Positions 26,337 to 35,995 are shown, counted from the first letter of the stretch. The stretch: DNA of 64,000 nt from Flavobacteriales bacterium (GCA_013360395.1 JABWBQ010000005.1:25494-89493), one strand, 5' to 3'. Made by a program: numbers and translations. The notes: generated by a model not told the origin, from the sequence alone.

Positions 26337-26399
26337 GTGAAATGGTGCATTCTTCCCGTGATCCGGCGAGGTCGCCGCGCAAGGGCCCCGGGACCTTTG
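26337..26399 (+). promoter_or_regulatory. AraC-type operator and promoter, site D (second efflux operon)
   Basis: Half-sites GTGAAATGGTGCA (26337) and GTGATCCGGCGAG (26358) are 21 bp apart. The -7-like GACCTTTG at 26392-26399 starts 55 bp after the first half-site. This is the most diverged of the five sites, and its first half matches only GTGA and a few later bases. It precedes tolC-rnd-mfp-mfs by 48 bp. Confidence 0.65.
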
Positions 26400-26447
26400 C
26401 ATCACGGAACCAGCCACCACTGCGGGTTTCCTCACAACACGATCACC

Positions 26448-27875
26448 ATGGGACCGATCACGACAATGGCATCAACACATTTCCGGATGAGGTGTCTTCA
26501 ACTACCCGTCGCCGTGTTCCTTCTTTCCCTGCTGCCGGCACAAGCCCAGGTGCTGGGCATGAAGGAGGCCGTGGAGCAAGCGGTGCAACACTACGGCACC
26601 ATCCGTTCGAAACAGGACTACGCCGATGCCGCACAAGCAAGGGTGGACCTGGCCAAGCGCGACTACCTGCCCAACGTGAACATCTCGGGCCAGCAGGTCT
26701 ATGGCACGGCGAACGGGCAGCTCGGCCCCATGTATGGCCTTGGCGGGCTGGGTGTGGCCTCTTCGGGCCTGCCTACCGCCGAGCAGAGCTGGGATGCGGC
26801 CTATGGTGCGCTGTACGTGGCCAACATCAACTGGGAGTTCTTCGCCTTCGGCAGGAACCGGCGGCGCATCGCCGTGGCCGGTGCGGAGGCCGGGCAACTG
26901 GACCGGGATCTTGGGCAGGAGGTGTTCGCGCACGAGGTGAAGGTCGCCGATGCCTATTTGAACCTGCTGGCGGGCCAGCGGCTTACCCTTTCCCAGCAAC
27001 GGAACCTGGAACGTGTGCTCGCGGTGCGCGACAACATCGTGGTGCGGGCCCGCTCGGGCATGCTGCCGGGTGTGGATTCCACCATGGCCGATGCCGAGGT
27101 GTCCAATGCCCGCATCGTGCTGAACAAGTACAGGGCCGAGGTGCGGGTGAGGGCCAACCACCTGGCCCAGCTGATGGGCACCACGGGTGCGGCCTTCGGG
27201 CTGGACAGCACCTTCCTGTTCCGCGAGCCCGCCGGGATCGACCGGATCGTGACCACTGCGGACAGCGCGGAACACCCGCTGCGGCGGTATTTCCGGAGCC
27301 GCATTGACCACAGCGCGCAGCTGGAGCGGCTGTACCGCAACGAGGCCCTGCCCGCGTTCTCGCTGTTCGGCATCTACCAGACGCGGGCCTCCGGCATCGG
27401 CCCGCACTATGCCACCGATCCGGGCGACCTCACCATGGACTACGCCCGGGGCGTCACGCCCACGCGTGCCAACTACCTCCTTGGCGTCGGCCTCGTTTGG
27501 AACCTGACCTCCCTCCCGCGCACCAGCAAGCGCACGGCCTCGCAGCAACTGATCACCGCAGGCTTGGAGGAGGAGTACAAGGCCATCGACACCGAGCTGA
27601 GGACCCGGGATGATGCCGCGAACGCGAAACTCATCCTGGCCCTGGCCAACTACCGGGAGGCACCGGAGCAGGTACGGGCCTCCAACTTGGCCTATGCCCA
27701 ACAGCTGGCCTTGTACAACAACGGCCTGGCCGACCTCACCGATGTGATCACGGCCCAGTACGCGCTGAACCGGTCGGAGACCGACGCGGACATCGCGGCC
27801 GTGGACCTGTGGCGCAGCCTGCTGCTGAAAGCCGCTGCCGTGGGCGACTTCGGCCTGTTCATCGACCAATTCTAA
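26448..27875 (+). CDS. TolC-family outer-membrane efflux protein
   Basis: 475 residues. Sec signal (RCLQLPVAVFLLSLLPAQAQ) without a lipobox. Two OEP repeats with Ala/Gln-rich helices; AYGALYVANINWEFFAFGRNRRR is the typical strand to helix junction, and NNGLADLTDVITAQYALNRSETD is the C-terminal equator-helix region. It gives the outer-membrane exit duct for the pump encoded next (12 bp gap). In-frame ATGs at 26466 and 26487 are possible starts; all retain the signal sequence. Confidence 0.9.
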   Translation: MGPITTMASTHFRMRCLQLPVAVFLLSLLPAQAQVLGMKEAVEQAVQHYGTIRSKQDYADAAQARVDLAKRDYLPNVNISGQQVYGTANGQLGPMYGLGGLGVASSGLPTAEQSWDAAYGALYVANINWEFFAFGRNRRRIAVAGAEAGQLDRDLGQEVFAHEVKVADAYLNLLAGQRLTLSQQRNLERVLAVRDNIVVRARSGMLPGVDSTMADAEVSNARIVLNKYRAEVRVRANHLAQLMGTTGAAFGLDSTFLFREPAGIDRIVTTADSAEHPLRRYFRSRIDHSAQLERLYRNEALPAFSLFGIYQTRASGIGPHYATDPGDLTMDYARGVTPTRANYLLGVGLVWNLTSLPRTSKRTASQQLITAGLEEEYKAIDTELRTRDDAANAKLILALANYREAPEQVRASNLAYAQQLALYNNGLADLTDVITAQYALNRSETDADIAAVDLWRSLLLKAAAVGDFGLFIDQF

Positions 27876-27887
27876 CGCACTCGTACG

Positions 27888-30800
27888 ATGAAGCTCATCC
27901 GTTTCGCATTGCTCAAGCCGGTCAGCATCATCGTGCTGGTCGCCACCCTCGTGTTCTTCGGCATCCGCGCGGTCAACAGCGTCAAGATCGACATCCTGCC
28001 GCAGATGAACCTGCCGGTGATCTACCTGGCCCACCCCTTCGGCGGCTACACGCCGGACCAGATGGAGGCCTACTTCGGCAAGGCCTACGTGGGCGTCTTC
28101 ATCATGGTGAACGGGGTGAAGTCCATCGAGTCGAAGAACATCCAGGGCCTCACCTTGATGAAGCTGACCTTCTACGAAGGCACGGACATGGCGCAGGCCG
28201 CGGCGGAGGTGTCGGCATTCTCCAACCGCATGCAGGTGGCCTTCCCGCCAGGCTCCGCGCCGCCGTTCATCGTGCGGTTCGACGCATCCTCGTTGCCGGT
28301 GGGGCAGCTGGTGCTGAGCAGCGACACCCGCTCCAACAACGAGATGCAGGACCTGGCCAACACCGTGGTGCGCTCCAGCTTCACCGCCATCCCGGGCCTG
28401 CTGTCCTCACCGCCCTTCGGCGGCAGCCCGCGCACCATCGAGGTGAACGTGGACCCCGACAAGCTGCGTGCGCACAGCCTCACCATCGACCAGGTGGTGG
28501 AGGCCATCCAGATCAACAACCGGACCGCCCCTCCGGGCGGGGTGCGCTTCGGCGACCTCAACTACCTCACGCCCACCAACAACACCCTGCGGGAAGTGAG
28601 GGAGTTCGAACGGATACCGCTTTTCAAGGGCGAGGTGAACAACCTGACCGTGGGCGATGTGGCCACCGTGAAGGACGGTGCCGACCTGGTGCAGGGCTAT
28701 GCGCTGGTGAACGGGAAGCGCTCGGTGTACCTGAGCGTGGCCCGTTCGGCGGATGCCTCCACCTGGGAGGTGGTGAAGCAGCTGAAGGCGAACCTGCCCC
28801 GCATCCAGAGCATGTTGCCCCCGGACGTAAGGCTCACCTACGAGTTCGACCAGTCGGTGTACGTGCTCAATGCGGTGAAGAGCCTGGTCACCGAAGGCGC
28901 CATCGGGGCTTTCCTCACCGGGCTGATGGTGGTGCTGTTCCTGGGCGACCGCCGCGCGGCCCTGATCGTGGTGCTCACCATCCCCATCTCCGTGATCGCC
29001 AGCGTGCTTTTCCTGCAGCTCTTCGGGCAGACCATCAACCTGATGACCTTGAGCGGCCTGGCCCTGTCCATCGGCATCCTGGTGGACGAGAGCACCGTGA
29101 CCATCGAGAACATCCACCAGCACCTGGAGCGGGGAAAGCCCAAGGCCCGCGCCATCTGGGATGCATGCAAGGAGATCGCCCTGCCCAAGCTGCTCATCCT
29201 GCTCAGCATACTCGCCGTGTTCGTGCCCGCCCTCACCATGGACGGGATCCCCGGCGCGCTGTTCCTCCCCTTGTCGCTGGCCATCGGTTTCGCCATGGTC
29301 ACCTCCTTCCTCCTGTCCCAAACGTTCGTGCCCGTCATGGCCAACTGGACCATGCAGGCGCAGCATGGCCGCAAGGAGGCCGGCGCGCCTTCCCGGTTCC
29401 AACGGTTCAAGACGCGGTTCCTGGGCTTCCTGGGCAAGGCCATGCCCGTGCGCAAGGCGGTCTCCATCGGCTACCTGGCCGGTGCCACGCTCCTGGCCGT
29501 GCTGGCCGTCACCACCATCGGCCGCGATGTGTTCCCGAAGGTGAACTCCGGCCAGTTCCAGTTGCGCATGCGCGCCCCGGACGGCACGCGCATGGAGCGC
29601 ACGGAGAAGATGGCCTTGCAGGTGCTGGACGAGGTGGAGGGGCTGGCCGGGAAGGAGCACGTCAGCATCACCTCCGCGTATGTGGGCATGCACCCCGCGC
29701 AGTACTCCGTCTCGCCCATCTACCTGTTCATGGCCGGCCCGCATGAGGCGGTGTTCCAAGTGGCGCTGAAGGACCTGGAGGTGGACATGGACGCCTTCAA
29801 GGATGAACTGCGGGCAAGGGTCGGCGCGCAACTGCCCGAGGTGCGGCTGTCGTTCGAGCCGATCGAGCTCACGGACCGCATCCTCAGCCAAGGTGCCACC
29901 ACGCCGATCGAGGTGCGGGTGAGCGGCAAGGACAAGCGGCAGAACGCGGCGTACGCGCAACGGCTGGCGGACAGCCTGGCCACCATCCCGTACATGCGCG
30001 ATGTGCAGATCGCCCAGTCGTTCAACTATCCGGCGCTGGACATCGACATCGACCGCACACGGGCGGCCCAGCTCGGCGTGGACATGAACGATGTGAGCCG
30101 CTCGCTGGTGGCCTCCACCTCCTCGTCGCGGTACACGGAGAAGAACATGTGGGTGGATGAGCGTTCCGGGCAGGCCTACAACGTCCAGGTGCAGGTGCCC
30201 ACGGGCCGCATGAGGGACCTTGCTGAACTGGAACAGGTGCCCTTGCGGGAGAACGCCACGCGGCCCATGCTGAGCGATGTGGCACGGGTTACGCGCACCA
30301 CCACCAACGGGGAGAACGACAACATGGGCACCATGCCCTACCTGTCGGTCACCGCCAACATCGACCACAAGGACCTGGGGCATGCCTCGCGCGATGTGCA
30401 AGAGGCGATCGGGCGCCTGGGCGAGCTGCCGCGCGGCCTGTTCATCGACCAGGTGGGCCTGGGCACCGTGCTGGATGAAACACTGACCAGCCTGGAGGGC
30501 GGGCTGTTCGTGGCCATCGTGGTGATCTTCCTGATGCTTGCGGCCAACTTCCAGTCCTTCCGGGTGCCGCTCGTCGTCCTTGCCGCCGTGCCGGCCGTGG
30601 TGCTGGGCGCGCTGTTGCTGTTGCTGCTCACCGGATCCACGCTGAACCTGCAGTCGTACATGGGCATCATCATGTCGGTGGGTGTCTCCATCGCGAACGC
30701 GGTGCTGCTGGTCACCAATGCGGAGCAGATCCGCCTGGAGAAGGGCCTTGCGCCACAAGCGGCGATGGAGGCCGCCGGGCTGCGGGTGCGCCCGATCATC

Positions 30801-31037
30801 ATGACCACGGTGGCCATGGTGGTGGGGATGCTGCCCATGGCGATCGGCCACGGCGAAGGAGGCGAGCAGGTGGCCCCGCTGGGGCGTGCCGTCATCGGCG
30901 GGCTGCTCTTTTCCACTTGCGCGGTGCTGCTGGTGCTTCCCCTGCTGTACACCTGGGTGCAGGGCAAGGCCACGCTCCGTTCCGTTTCGCTGCACCCGGA
31001 TGATGAACGCAGCATGCATTACGACCCGATCCACTAA
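27888..31037 (+). CDS. RND efflux pump, inner-membrane subunit (second system)
   Basis: 1049 residues with the duplicated 12-TM layout, starting KLIRFALLKPVSIIVLV. The TM4 relay helix reads SIGILVDESTVTIENI: the first Asp is kept and the second is Glu, unlike the Asn in the 6320 pump. This puts it in a different RND subgroup. C-terminal TM region: SVGVSIANAVLLVTNAE, which has Ala-Asn where AcrB has Gly-Lys-Asn. Order TolC-pump-adaptor is the reverse of the first efflux operon. Expected to export small hydrophobic or reactive compounds; it is under operator D. Confidence 0.94.
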   Translation: MKLIRFALLKPVSIIVLVATLVFFGIRAVNSVKIDILPQMNLPVIYLAHPFGGYTPDQMEAYFGKAYVGVFIMVNGVKSIESKNIQGLTLMKLTFYEGTDMAQAAAEVSAFSNRMQVAFPPGSAPPFIVRFDASSLPVGQLVLSSDTRSNNEMQDLANTVVRSSFTAIPGLLSSPPFGGSPRTIEVNVDPDKLRAHSLTIDQVVEAIQINNRTAPPGGVRFGDLNYLTPTNNTLREVREFERIPLFKGEVNNLTVGDVATVKDGADLVQGYALVNGKRSVYLSVARSADASTWEVVKQLKANLPRIQSMLPPDVRLTYEFDQSVYVLNAVKSLVTEGAIGAFLTGLMVVLFLGDRRAALIVVLTIPISVIASVLFLQLFGQTINLMTLSGLALSIGILVDESTVTIENIHQHLERGKPKARAIWDACKEIALPKLLILLSILAVFVPALTMDGIPGALFLPLSLAIGFAMVTSFLLSQTFVPVMANWTMQAQHGRKEAGAPSRFQRFKTRFLGFLGKAMPVRKAVSIGYLAGATLLAVLAVTTIGRDVFPKVNSGQFQLRMRAPDGTRMERTEKMALQVLDEVEGLAGKEHVSITSAYVGMHPAQYSVSPIYLFMAGPHEAVFQVALKDLEVDMDAFKDELRARVGAQLPEVRLSFEPIELTDRILSQGATTPIEVRVSGKDKRQNAAYAQRLADSLATIPYMRDVQIAQSFNYPALDIDIDRTRAAQLGVDMNDVSRSLVASTSSSRYTEKNMWVDERSGQAYNVQVQVPTGRMRDLAELEQVPLRENATRPMLSDVARVTRTTTNGENDNMGTMPYLSVTANIDHKDLGHASRDVQEAIGRLGELPRGLFIDQVGLGTVLDETLTSLEGGLFVAIVVIFLMLAANFQSFRVPLVVLAAVPAVVLGALLLLLLTGSTLNLQSYMGIIMSVGVSIANAVLLVTNAEQIRLEKGLAPQAAMEAAGLRVRPIIMTTVAMVVGMLPMAIGHGEGGEQVAPLGRAVIGGLLFSTCAVLLVLPLLYTWVQGKATLRSVSLHPDDERSMHYDPIH

Positions 31038-31047
31038 CCGAACGACG

Positions 31048-32142
31048 ATGAAACAGCTTTGGGCATTGATGATCATGGGCGCCGCAGCCCTGCTCCCTTC
31101 CTGCACGGACAGCAAGGCGAGCGAAGTGGAGGGCCGGACCGAAAGCGGGCCGGCGACCACGGCGACATTCACCTTGCAGCAGGACACCCTTTCCACCACG
31201 GTGCTGCTGCCTGCGGAACTGAGCGGATACCGCCGGGTGGACCTGCACGCCAAGGTGGCCGGTTACGTGCGATCGCTGCACGTGGACATCGGCTCCCGCG
31301 TGCAGCAGGGGCAATTGCTCGCCACCCTGGAGGCCCCCGAGATACACGCGCGAATGGCCGCCGCGCTCTCCAGGATGAAGTCCCAGGAGGCGGTCCATAC
31401 CGCGTCGCAAAGCACCTACGACCGCCTGCTGGAGACCAGCAAGGTGGAAGGCACCATTTCACCGAACGACCTGGACCAGGCCCTGGCCCGGAAGAACGCC
31501 GACCAGGCCCGCTTGGAAGCCAGCCAGGCGGACTACCATGAGGTCGCGAACATGAGCGGTTACCTGGAGATCCGCGCACCCTTCAGCGGCACCATCACCG
31601 GGCGCAACGTGAACGAAGGGGCTTACGTGGGCGGCAGCAACAACACACCAATGCTGACGCTGCAAGAGACCGGGCGCCTCAGGTTGACCGTGGCTGTGCC
31701 CGAGGCCTACACCGCCTACCTCGGGATCGGCGATGAGCTCAGCTTCACGGTGAACGCCCGCGAAGGAGAGACGTTCAGCGGCAAGGTGGGCCGGATGTCC
31801 GGCGCGCTGGACAGCCGGCTGCGCGCCGAGCAGGTGGAGGCGGACGTGGACAACCGGGGAGGGGAACTGATGCCCGGCATGATCGGCCAGGTGAGGCTGT
31901 CGGTCGCCAGTGGACCAACGGCCTTCGTTGTGCCCCGATCGGCGGTGATGACCACTTCCGAGGGCGACTTCGTGATCAAGGTGGCGGGAGGCAAGGCCTT
32001 GTGGACCGCCGTGCGCACGGGACTGGGGTCGGCGGACCGCATCCAGGTCTTCAGCGCGGAACTGCACCCCAACGATGCCTTGGTGCTGCATGCCGGTGAA
32101 GGCATTCGCGAGGGCGGCGCGCTGACCGCGGGACCACGATGA
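31048..32142 (+). CDS. RND efflux membrane-fusion protein (lipoprotein)
   Basis: 364 residues. Lipobox LLPSC (Cys19). Lipoyl halves RVDLHAKVAGYVRSLHVDIGSRV and YLEIRAPFSGTITGRNV flank a shorter alpha hairpin (~95-160). A beta-barrel and membrane-proximal domain follow, ending with FVVPRSAVMTTSEGDFV. It joins the RND pump to TolC. It begins 10 bp after the pump stop and ends 7 bp before the MFS gene. Confidence 0.9.
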   Translation: MKQLWALMIMGAAALLPSCTDSKASEVEGRTESGPATTATFTLQQDTLSTTVLLPAELSGYRRVDLHAKVAGYVRSLHVDIGSRVQQGQLLATLEAPEIHARMAAALSRMKSQEAVHTASQSTYDRLLETSKVEGTISPNDLDQALARKNADQARLEASQADYHEVANMSGYLEIRAPFSGTITGRNVNEGAYVGGSNNTPMLTLQETGRLRLTVAVPEAYTAYLGIGDELSFTVNAREGETFSGKVGRMSGALDSRLRAEQVEADVDNRGGELMPGMIGQVRLSVASGPTAFVVPRSAVMTTSEGDFVIKVAGGKALWTAVRTGLGSADRIQVFSAELHPNDALVLHAGEGIREGGALTAGPR

Positions 32143-32149
32143 ACCCGGC

Positions 32150-33400
32150 ATGAGAAAACACACAACGGACATGAACTTGACGAAGGAATTTGAACAGCCG
32201 GCGGGCATTGCGCTGGACCGGCCGTTGAACCACCCCGGCGGGGGGACTACCGCACCGGGAACCACTGCCTGGGGCGCCATTGCGGCGTTGACCTTCAGCA
32301 TCGTGGTGCTGCTGGTGGCCGAGTTGCTGCCGGCGAGCATCCTCACACCCATGGCCGAGGGCCTGGGCATCTCGCAGGGACTTGCGGGTCAAACCTTGAC
32401 CGTGACGGCCATCGCCGCCATCTTCTCCAGCCTGTTGCTCACGCGCGTGGCACGTGGCATCGACCGCCGCCAGGTGATCCTGGGTTTCATGGTGCTGATG
32501 GTCGCCTCGAACCTGCTGGTCGCACTCGCACCGAACTTCACCCTGCTGCTCTTCGGGAGGCTCCTGCTCGGACTCGCCCTCGGTGGCCTCTGGGCCATCG
32601 CCACCTCCGTTACCATGCGCCTGGCACCGGAACCCATGGTGCCGCGTGCCTTGTCCGTGGTGTTCGGCGGCATCTCCGTCGCCATGGTGATCGCGGCGCC
32701 GCTGGGCAGCTACTTCGGTGCTATGGTCGGCTGGCGCGGCGTGTTCGGTGCCACGGCGGTGCTCAGCCTGCTGGGCGGCATCTGGCTCTACGCGGCCATG
32801 CCCGCGCTGCCCGCGGAACGGGAGGGGCGTGGCCGGGGCATCCTGGCGGTGGCCCAACGTCCGGGCATGAAGGTCGCCTTGCTCGCCATGATGTTCGTCT
32901 TCGCCGGCCAGTTCACCTTCTTCAGTTACATGCGCCCGTTCTTCGAGCAGGTCACCGGCCTGGGGGTCGCAGCCATTTCCGGGGTCTTCCTGCTCTTCGG
33001 GGTCGCCAACTTCATCGGCACCGTGGTGTGTCCGCCCCTGCTCAGGGTGCGGCTGAAGGCCACGTTGGCGGTGGGGCCCGCGTTGATCGGGCTGTTCGCG
33101 CTCATCCTCGCATCGGCGGGGTACGCCCCCTGGATCGCCGCGGTCATGATCGCCCTGTGGGGCGTGGTCTTCGGCTCGGTTCCCGTGGGCTGGTCCACCT
33201 GGATCGCGCGCAACCTGCCGGATGATGTGGAGAACGCGGGTGGCTTGCAAGTGGCCGTCATCCAATTGGCCAACGCGGCCGGTGCGGCCTGGGGCGGCTA
33301 CCTGTTGGAAGCGGGCGGGGCCACCATGCCGCTCTTCGCCGCCGCGGCGCTGATGCTGGCGGCCGCGTTCGTTTCCGCGGTCCGGCTGCGAACCCGCTGA
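32150..33400 (+). CDS. MFS transporter, DHA1-like
   Basis: 416 residues, 12 hydrophobic segments. Between TM2 and TM3 is the MFS signature-like RVARGIDRRQVILGFMV, and motif C-like GGISVAMVIAAPLGSYFGAMVGWRGVFG is typical of drug/H+ antiporters with 12 TM (YdhP/AraJ/Bcr-like). It probably exports a small molecule. Last gene of the tolC-rnd-mfp-mfs operon. An in-frame ATG at 32171 is an alternative start. Confidence 0.9.
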   Translation: MRKHTTDMNLTKEFEQPAGIALDRPLNHPGGGTTAPGTTAWGAIAALTFSIVVLLVAELLPASILTPMAEGLGISQGLAGQTLTVTAIAAIFSSLLLTRVARGIDRRQVILGFMVLMVASNLLVALAPNFTLLLFGRLLLGLALGGLWAIATSVTMRLAPEPMVPRALSVVFGGISVAMVIAAPLGSYFGAMVGWRGVFGATAVLSLLGGIWLYAAMPALPAEREGRGRGILAVAQRPGMKVALLAMMFVFAGQFTFFSYMRPFFEQVTGLGVAAISGVFLLFGVANFIGTVVCPPLLRVRLKATLAVGPALIGLFALILASAGYAPWIAAVMIALWGVVFGSVPVGWSTWIARNLPDDVENAGGLQVAVIQLANAAGAAWGGYLLEAGGATMPLFAAAALMLAAAFVSAVRLRTR

Positions 33401-33420
33401 TGGGAATGCCCCCACCATCC

Positions 33421-33484
33421 GTGATCGTGTTACAAAGCCAGGTGATCCACGCACCATGTCGCCTGGCGACCACGGCCAGCTTTG
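33421..33484 (+). promoter_or_regulatory. AraC-type operator and promoter, site E (alcohol dehydrogenase)
   Basis: Half-sites GTGATCGTGTTAC (33421) and GTGATCCACGCAC (33442) are 21 bp apart. CAGCTTTG at 33477-33484 lies 56 bp after the first half-site, exactly as at sites A, B and C. The dehydrogenase ATG is 142 bp further, leaving an unusually long leader. Confidence 0.75.
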
Positions 33485-33503
33485 TGATGTGAGGTCGGTG
33501 ATA

Positions 33504-33629
33504 ATGAGAGCACATCGGGGCGAAGGAATGGAAGTAGAAGGTGTATGGGCCCGATATCCTCGGCCGCCCCGACGGACTGTACAAGAAGCCGGGCCATACC
33601 ATGTGAACCCCGAACGAACAACACCATGA
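33504..33629 (+). CDS. possible 41-codon leader ORF coupled to the alcohol dehydrogenase
   Basis: The long leader behind site E contains an ATG-started 41-codon ORF whose TGA overlaps the dehydrogenase ATG (ATGA). This could be a translational-coupling leader or chance. In another frame, 33541-33606 reads YGPDILGRPDGLYKKPGHTM then stop, with gene-like codon use but no start before an upstream stop except GTG 33541; it may be the end of a lost gene. Neither is recognisable. Confidence 0.2.
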   Translation: MRAHRGEGMEVEGVWARYPRPPRRTVQEAGPYHVNPERTTP

Positions 33630-34642
33630 AAGCAACCATCCTGTATGGACCCGGGGATGTGCGCGTCGAGGAACGCGACCTTCCCCGCATCGAGCAACCG
33701 ACGGATGCGGTGATCCGCATTTCGGCCACCTGCGTATGCGGATCGGACCTATGGCCGTACCGCGGCCTGCAAGCGATCAACGGCCCCACGCCCATGGGCC
33801 ACGAATACTGCGGTATCGTGGAGGAAGTGGGTAGCGCCGTACGTACGGTGAAGCCCGGTCAGTTCGTCATCGGTTCGTTCTTCGCCTCGGACAACACCTG
33901 CCCGCATTGCCACGTGGGCTACCAGACCTCCTGCCAGCAGCGCGAGTTCATCTCCACCGCGCAGGCGCCGGTGCTGCGGGTGCCCATGGCCGACGGCACG
34001 TTGGTGGCCACGCCCGATGTGCCGCCGGACGCCATGGTACCGAGCCTGCTCACCGTGTCCGATGTCATGGGCACGGGCTGGTTCGCGGCCGTGGCGGCCA
34101 ATGTGAAGCCTGGTATGACCGTGGCCGTGGTCGGCGACGGGGCGGTGGGACTGCTCGGCGTGCTTTCCGCACAGCGGATGGGCGCGGAGCGCATCATCGC
34201 CATGAGCCGCCACGAGAAGCGGCAGCAACTGGCGCGCGCCTTCGGCGCCACCGACATCGTGAGCGAACGGGGCGATGAAGGCGTGGCGCGCATCATGGAC
34301 ATCACCAAGGGGATCGGCGCGGACGCGGTGCTGGAATGCGTGGGCACGCAACAGTCCATGATGCAGGCCATCCGATCCACGCGGCCGGGCGGCTCGGTGG
34401 GTTACGTCGGCGTTCCCCACGGGGTGGAGCTCAACGGCGAGGAGCTGTTCTTCAGCCATGTACGCCTGCATGGAGGTCCTGCTCCCGTGCGCCGTTTCCT
34501 GCCCGAGTTGATCGACCTGGTGTGGAACGGGAAGATCGACCCCGGAAAAGTGTTCGACCTCGAGCTGCCGCTGGACCAGGTGGCCGAGGGCTACCGCGCC
34601 ATGGATGAACGCCGTGCGATCAAGGCGCTGCTTCGGCCATAA
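33626..34642 (+). CDS. zinc-dependent alcohol dehydrogenase (MDR)
   Basis: 338 residues. Catalytic zinc ligands Cys38 (CVCGSDLW) and His59 (PMGHEYCG). The structural-zinc loop has Cys92, Cys95 and Cys103 but Gly where the third of four Cys is expected. Rossmann motif VAVVGDGAVGLLGVLSAQ (~170-187). C-terminal PGKVFDLELPLDQVAEGYRAMDERRAIKAL is typical of the threonine/glutathione-independent MDR group. It interconverts alcohols and aldehydes or ketones with NAD(P). Single gene behind site E; the next operator starts 19 bp after its stop. Confidence 0.92.
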   Translation: MKATILYGPGDVRVEERDLPRIEQPTDAVIRISATCVCGSDLWPYRGLQAINGPTPMGHEYCGIVEEVGSAVRTVKPGQFVIGSFFASDNTCPHCHVGYQTSCQQREFISTAQAPVLRVPMADGTLVATPDVPPDAMVPSLLTVSDVMGTGWFAAVAANVKPGMTVAVVGDGAVGLLGVLSAQRMGAERIIAMSRHEKRQQLARAFGATDIVSERGDEGVARIMDITKGIGADAVLECVGTQQSMMQAIRSTRPGGSVGYVGVPHGVELNGEELFFSHVRLHGGPAPVRRFLPELIDLVWNGKIDPGKVFDLELPLDQVAEGYRAMDERRAIKALLRP

Positions 34643-34660
34643 CGGCCTCGCGTACCTTCC

Positions 34661-34724
34661 GTGAACGTGTTACGGATCCCCGTGATCCGCGTACGATGCA
34701 CCCCGTCCGGCACCATCAATTTTG
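34661..34724 (+). promoter_or_regulatory. AraC-type operator and promoter, site B (aldo-keto reductase 2)
   Basis: Half-sites GTGAACGTGTTAC (34661) and GTGATCCGCGTAC (34682), 21 bp apart, and CAATTTTG at 34717-34724, 56 bp after the first half-site. The aldo-keto reductase start follows at 34788. Bases 34675-34692 are identical to site C over GGATCCCCGTGATCCGC. Confidence 0.75.
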
Positions 34725-34787
34725 CAACATCCGGGCGGCACCGACAGCATGCCTGACCACCGCCCCGGCAACCGACCTACAAGCACC

Positions 34788-35678
34788 ATGAACACATCAC
34801 CCCTCATCGAACTGAACAACGGCGTCCGCATGCCCGCGCTGGGGCTGGGCGTCTTCCTTTCCACGCCGGAACAGACCGCCGATGCGGTGGCCACGGCCAT
34901 CGCCAACGGCTACCGGCTCATCGACACGGCGGCCGCTTACAACAACGAACGCCAGGTGGGCGAAGGCATCCGGCGCTCCGGCGTGAAGCGCGACGAACTC
35001 TTCATCACCACCAAGCTATGGGTGGCCGACTACGGGCCGGAGACCGCGATGCGCGCCTTCGAGGCGAGCCTGCGACGGCTCGGCCTGGACCACATCGACC
35101 TGTACCTGTTGCATTGGCCGGTGCCCACGGATCTCGAGGGCACCGTGGCCTCGTACAAGGTGGCGGAGAAGCTGCTGCGCGACGGCCGTGTGCGCGCCAT
35201 CGGCGTGTGCAATTTCCAGCCCAAGCACCTGGACGACCTGCTGGCCCGCACGGAGGTGGTGCCCGCGCTGAACCAGGTGGAGCTGCACCCGTACTTCACC
35301 GGGCCGGAGGTGCGTGCGGCGAACGAACGCCACGGCATCATCACGCAGTCGTGGTCGCCGATCGGTGGCGCGTACTACCGCCGCCACGCGTCCGACGCAC
35401 CCACGGGACCGCTGCAGGACCCCGTGATCACCGCGCTGGCCGCCAAGTACCGCAAGACGCCGGCACAGATCATCCTGCGCTGGCACCTGGACCACGGCTT
35501 CTCCGCCATCCCCAAATCGGTGAACCCCGGCCGCATCGCCGAGAACTTCAACGTCTTCGACTTCGCGCTCACCCCCGCGGAGATCGCCGCGATCGATGCC
35601 CTGGACACCGGCGTGCGTGCCGGTGGCGACCCGGAGAAATTCACCCGGAACTCATACCCCATCACCATCGATGCGTGA
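34788..35678 (+). CDS. aldo-keto reductase, copy 2
   Basis: 296 residues, no leader. The barrel starts SPLIELNNGVRMPALGLGVF. Catalytic Asp in LIDTA, Tyr in AAAYNNER, Lys in TTKLW, His in LLHWP. NADPH clamp FSAIPKSVNPGRIAENF is intact, unlike copy 1. Same AKR branch as copy 1 (YqhE/DkgA-like). An in-frame ATG at 34749 would add 13 residues without homology. Single gene behind site B. Confidence 0.93.
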   Translation: MNTSPLIELNNGVRMPALGLGVFLSTPEQTADAVATAIANGYRLIDTAAAYNNERQVGEGIRRSGVKRDELFITTKLWVADYGPETAMRAFEASLRRLGLDHIDLYLLHWPVPTDLEGTVASYKVAEKLLRDGRVRAIGVCNFQPKHLDDLLARTEVVPALNQVELHPYFTGPEVRAANERHGIITQSWSPIGGAYYRRHASDAPTGPLQDPVITALAAKYRKTPAQIILRWHLDHGFSAIPKSVNPGRIAENFNVFDFALTPAEIAAIDALDTGVRAGGDPEKFTRNSYPITIDA

Positions 35679-35794
35679 GGGGTAAGGGCCAGTGGGCTGA
35701 TCAGGTCCGTTGGGGCGTTCCGGCGCTCTCTTCCGTACTGCCTCTGCGTGGCCTTGGACGGCTTTTGCGCGTCAGACTTGATTACCTTCGTTCC

Positions 35795-35995
35795 ATGGCC
35801 AAGCGCACCGACCTCCTCGACAAAAAGAAAGTGTTGAAGTCGATCAAGAGCCTTCCGGACAAGTTCAGCGTGGATGATGTGGTGGACCGCATGATCATCC
35901 TCGAAAAGCTGGAACGTGCGATCGCCGACAGCGAGGCCGGGCGCACCTATACCCTGGCCGAGGCGAAGAAGCGCCATGCGAAATGGCTGAAGTGA
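35795..35995 (+). CDS. putative antitoxin of a ParE/RelE-type module
   Basis: 66 residues, charged and helical (KSIKSLPDKFSVDDVVDRMIILEKLERAIADSEAGRTYTLAEAKKRHAKWL), without a recognised DNA-binding domain. The form is that of small antitoxins with a SpoVT-independent helical fold paired with RelE/ParE toxins. It overlaps the toxin gene by 13 bp. A -7 box TACCTTCG at 35783-35790 ends 4 bases before the ATG, so the transcript is probably leaderless. Confidence 0.75.
   Translation: MAKRTDLLDKKKVLKSIKSLPDKFSVDDVVDRMIILEKLERAIADSEAGRTYTLAEAKKRHAKWLK

Noticed and set aside
28407..31253. 948-codon open frame antisense to the second pump
   Set aside because: Same artefact; the sense strand encodes conserved RND helices over its whole length.
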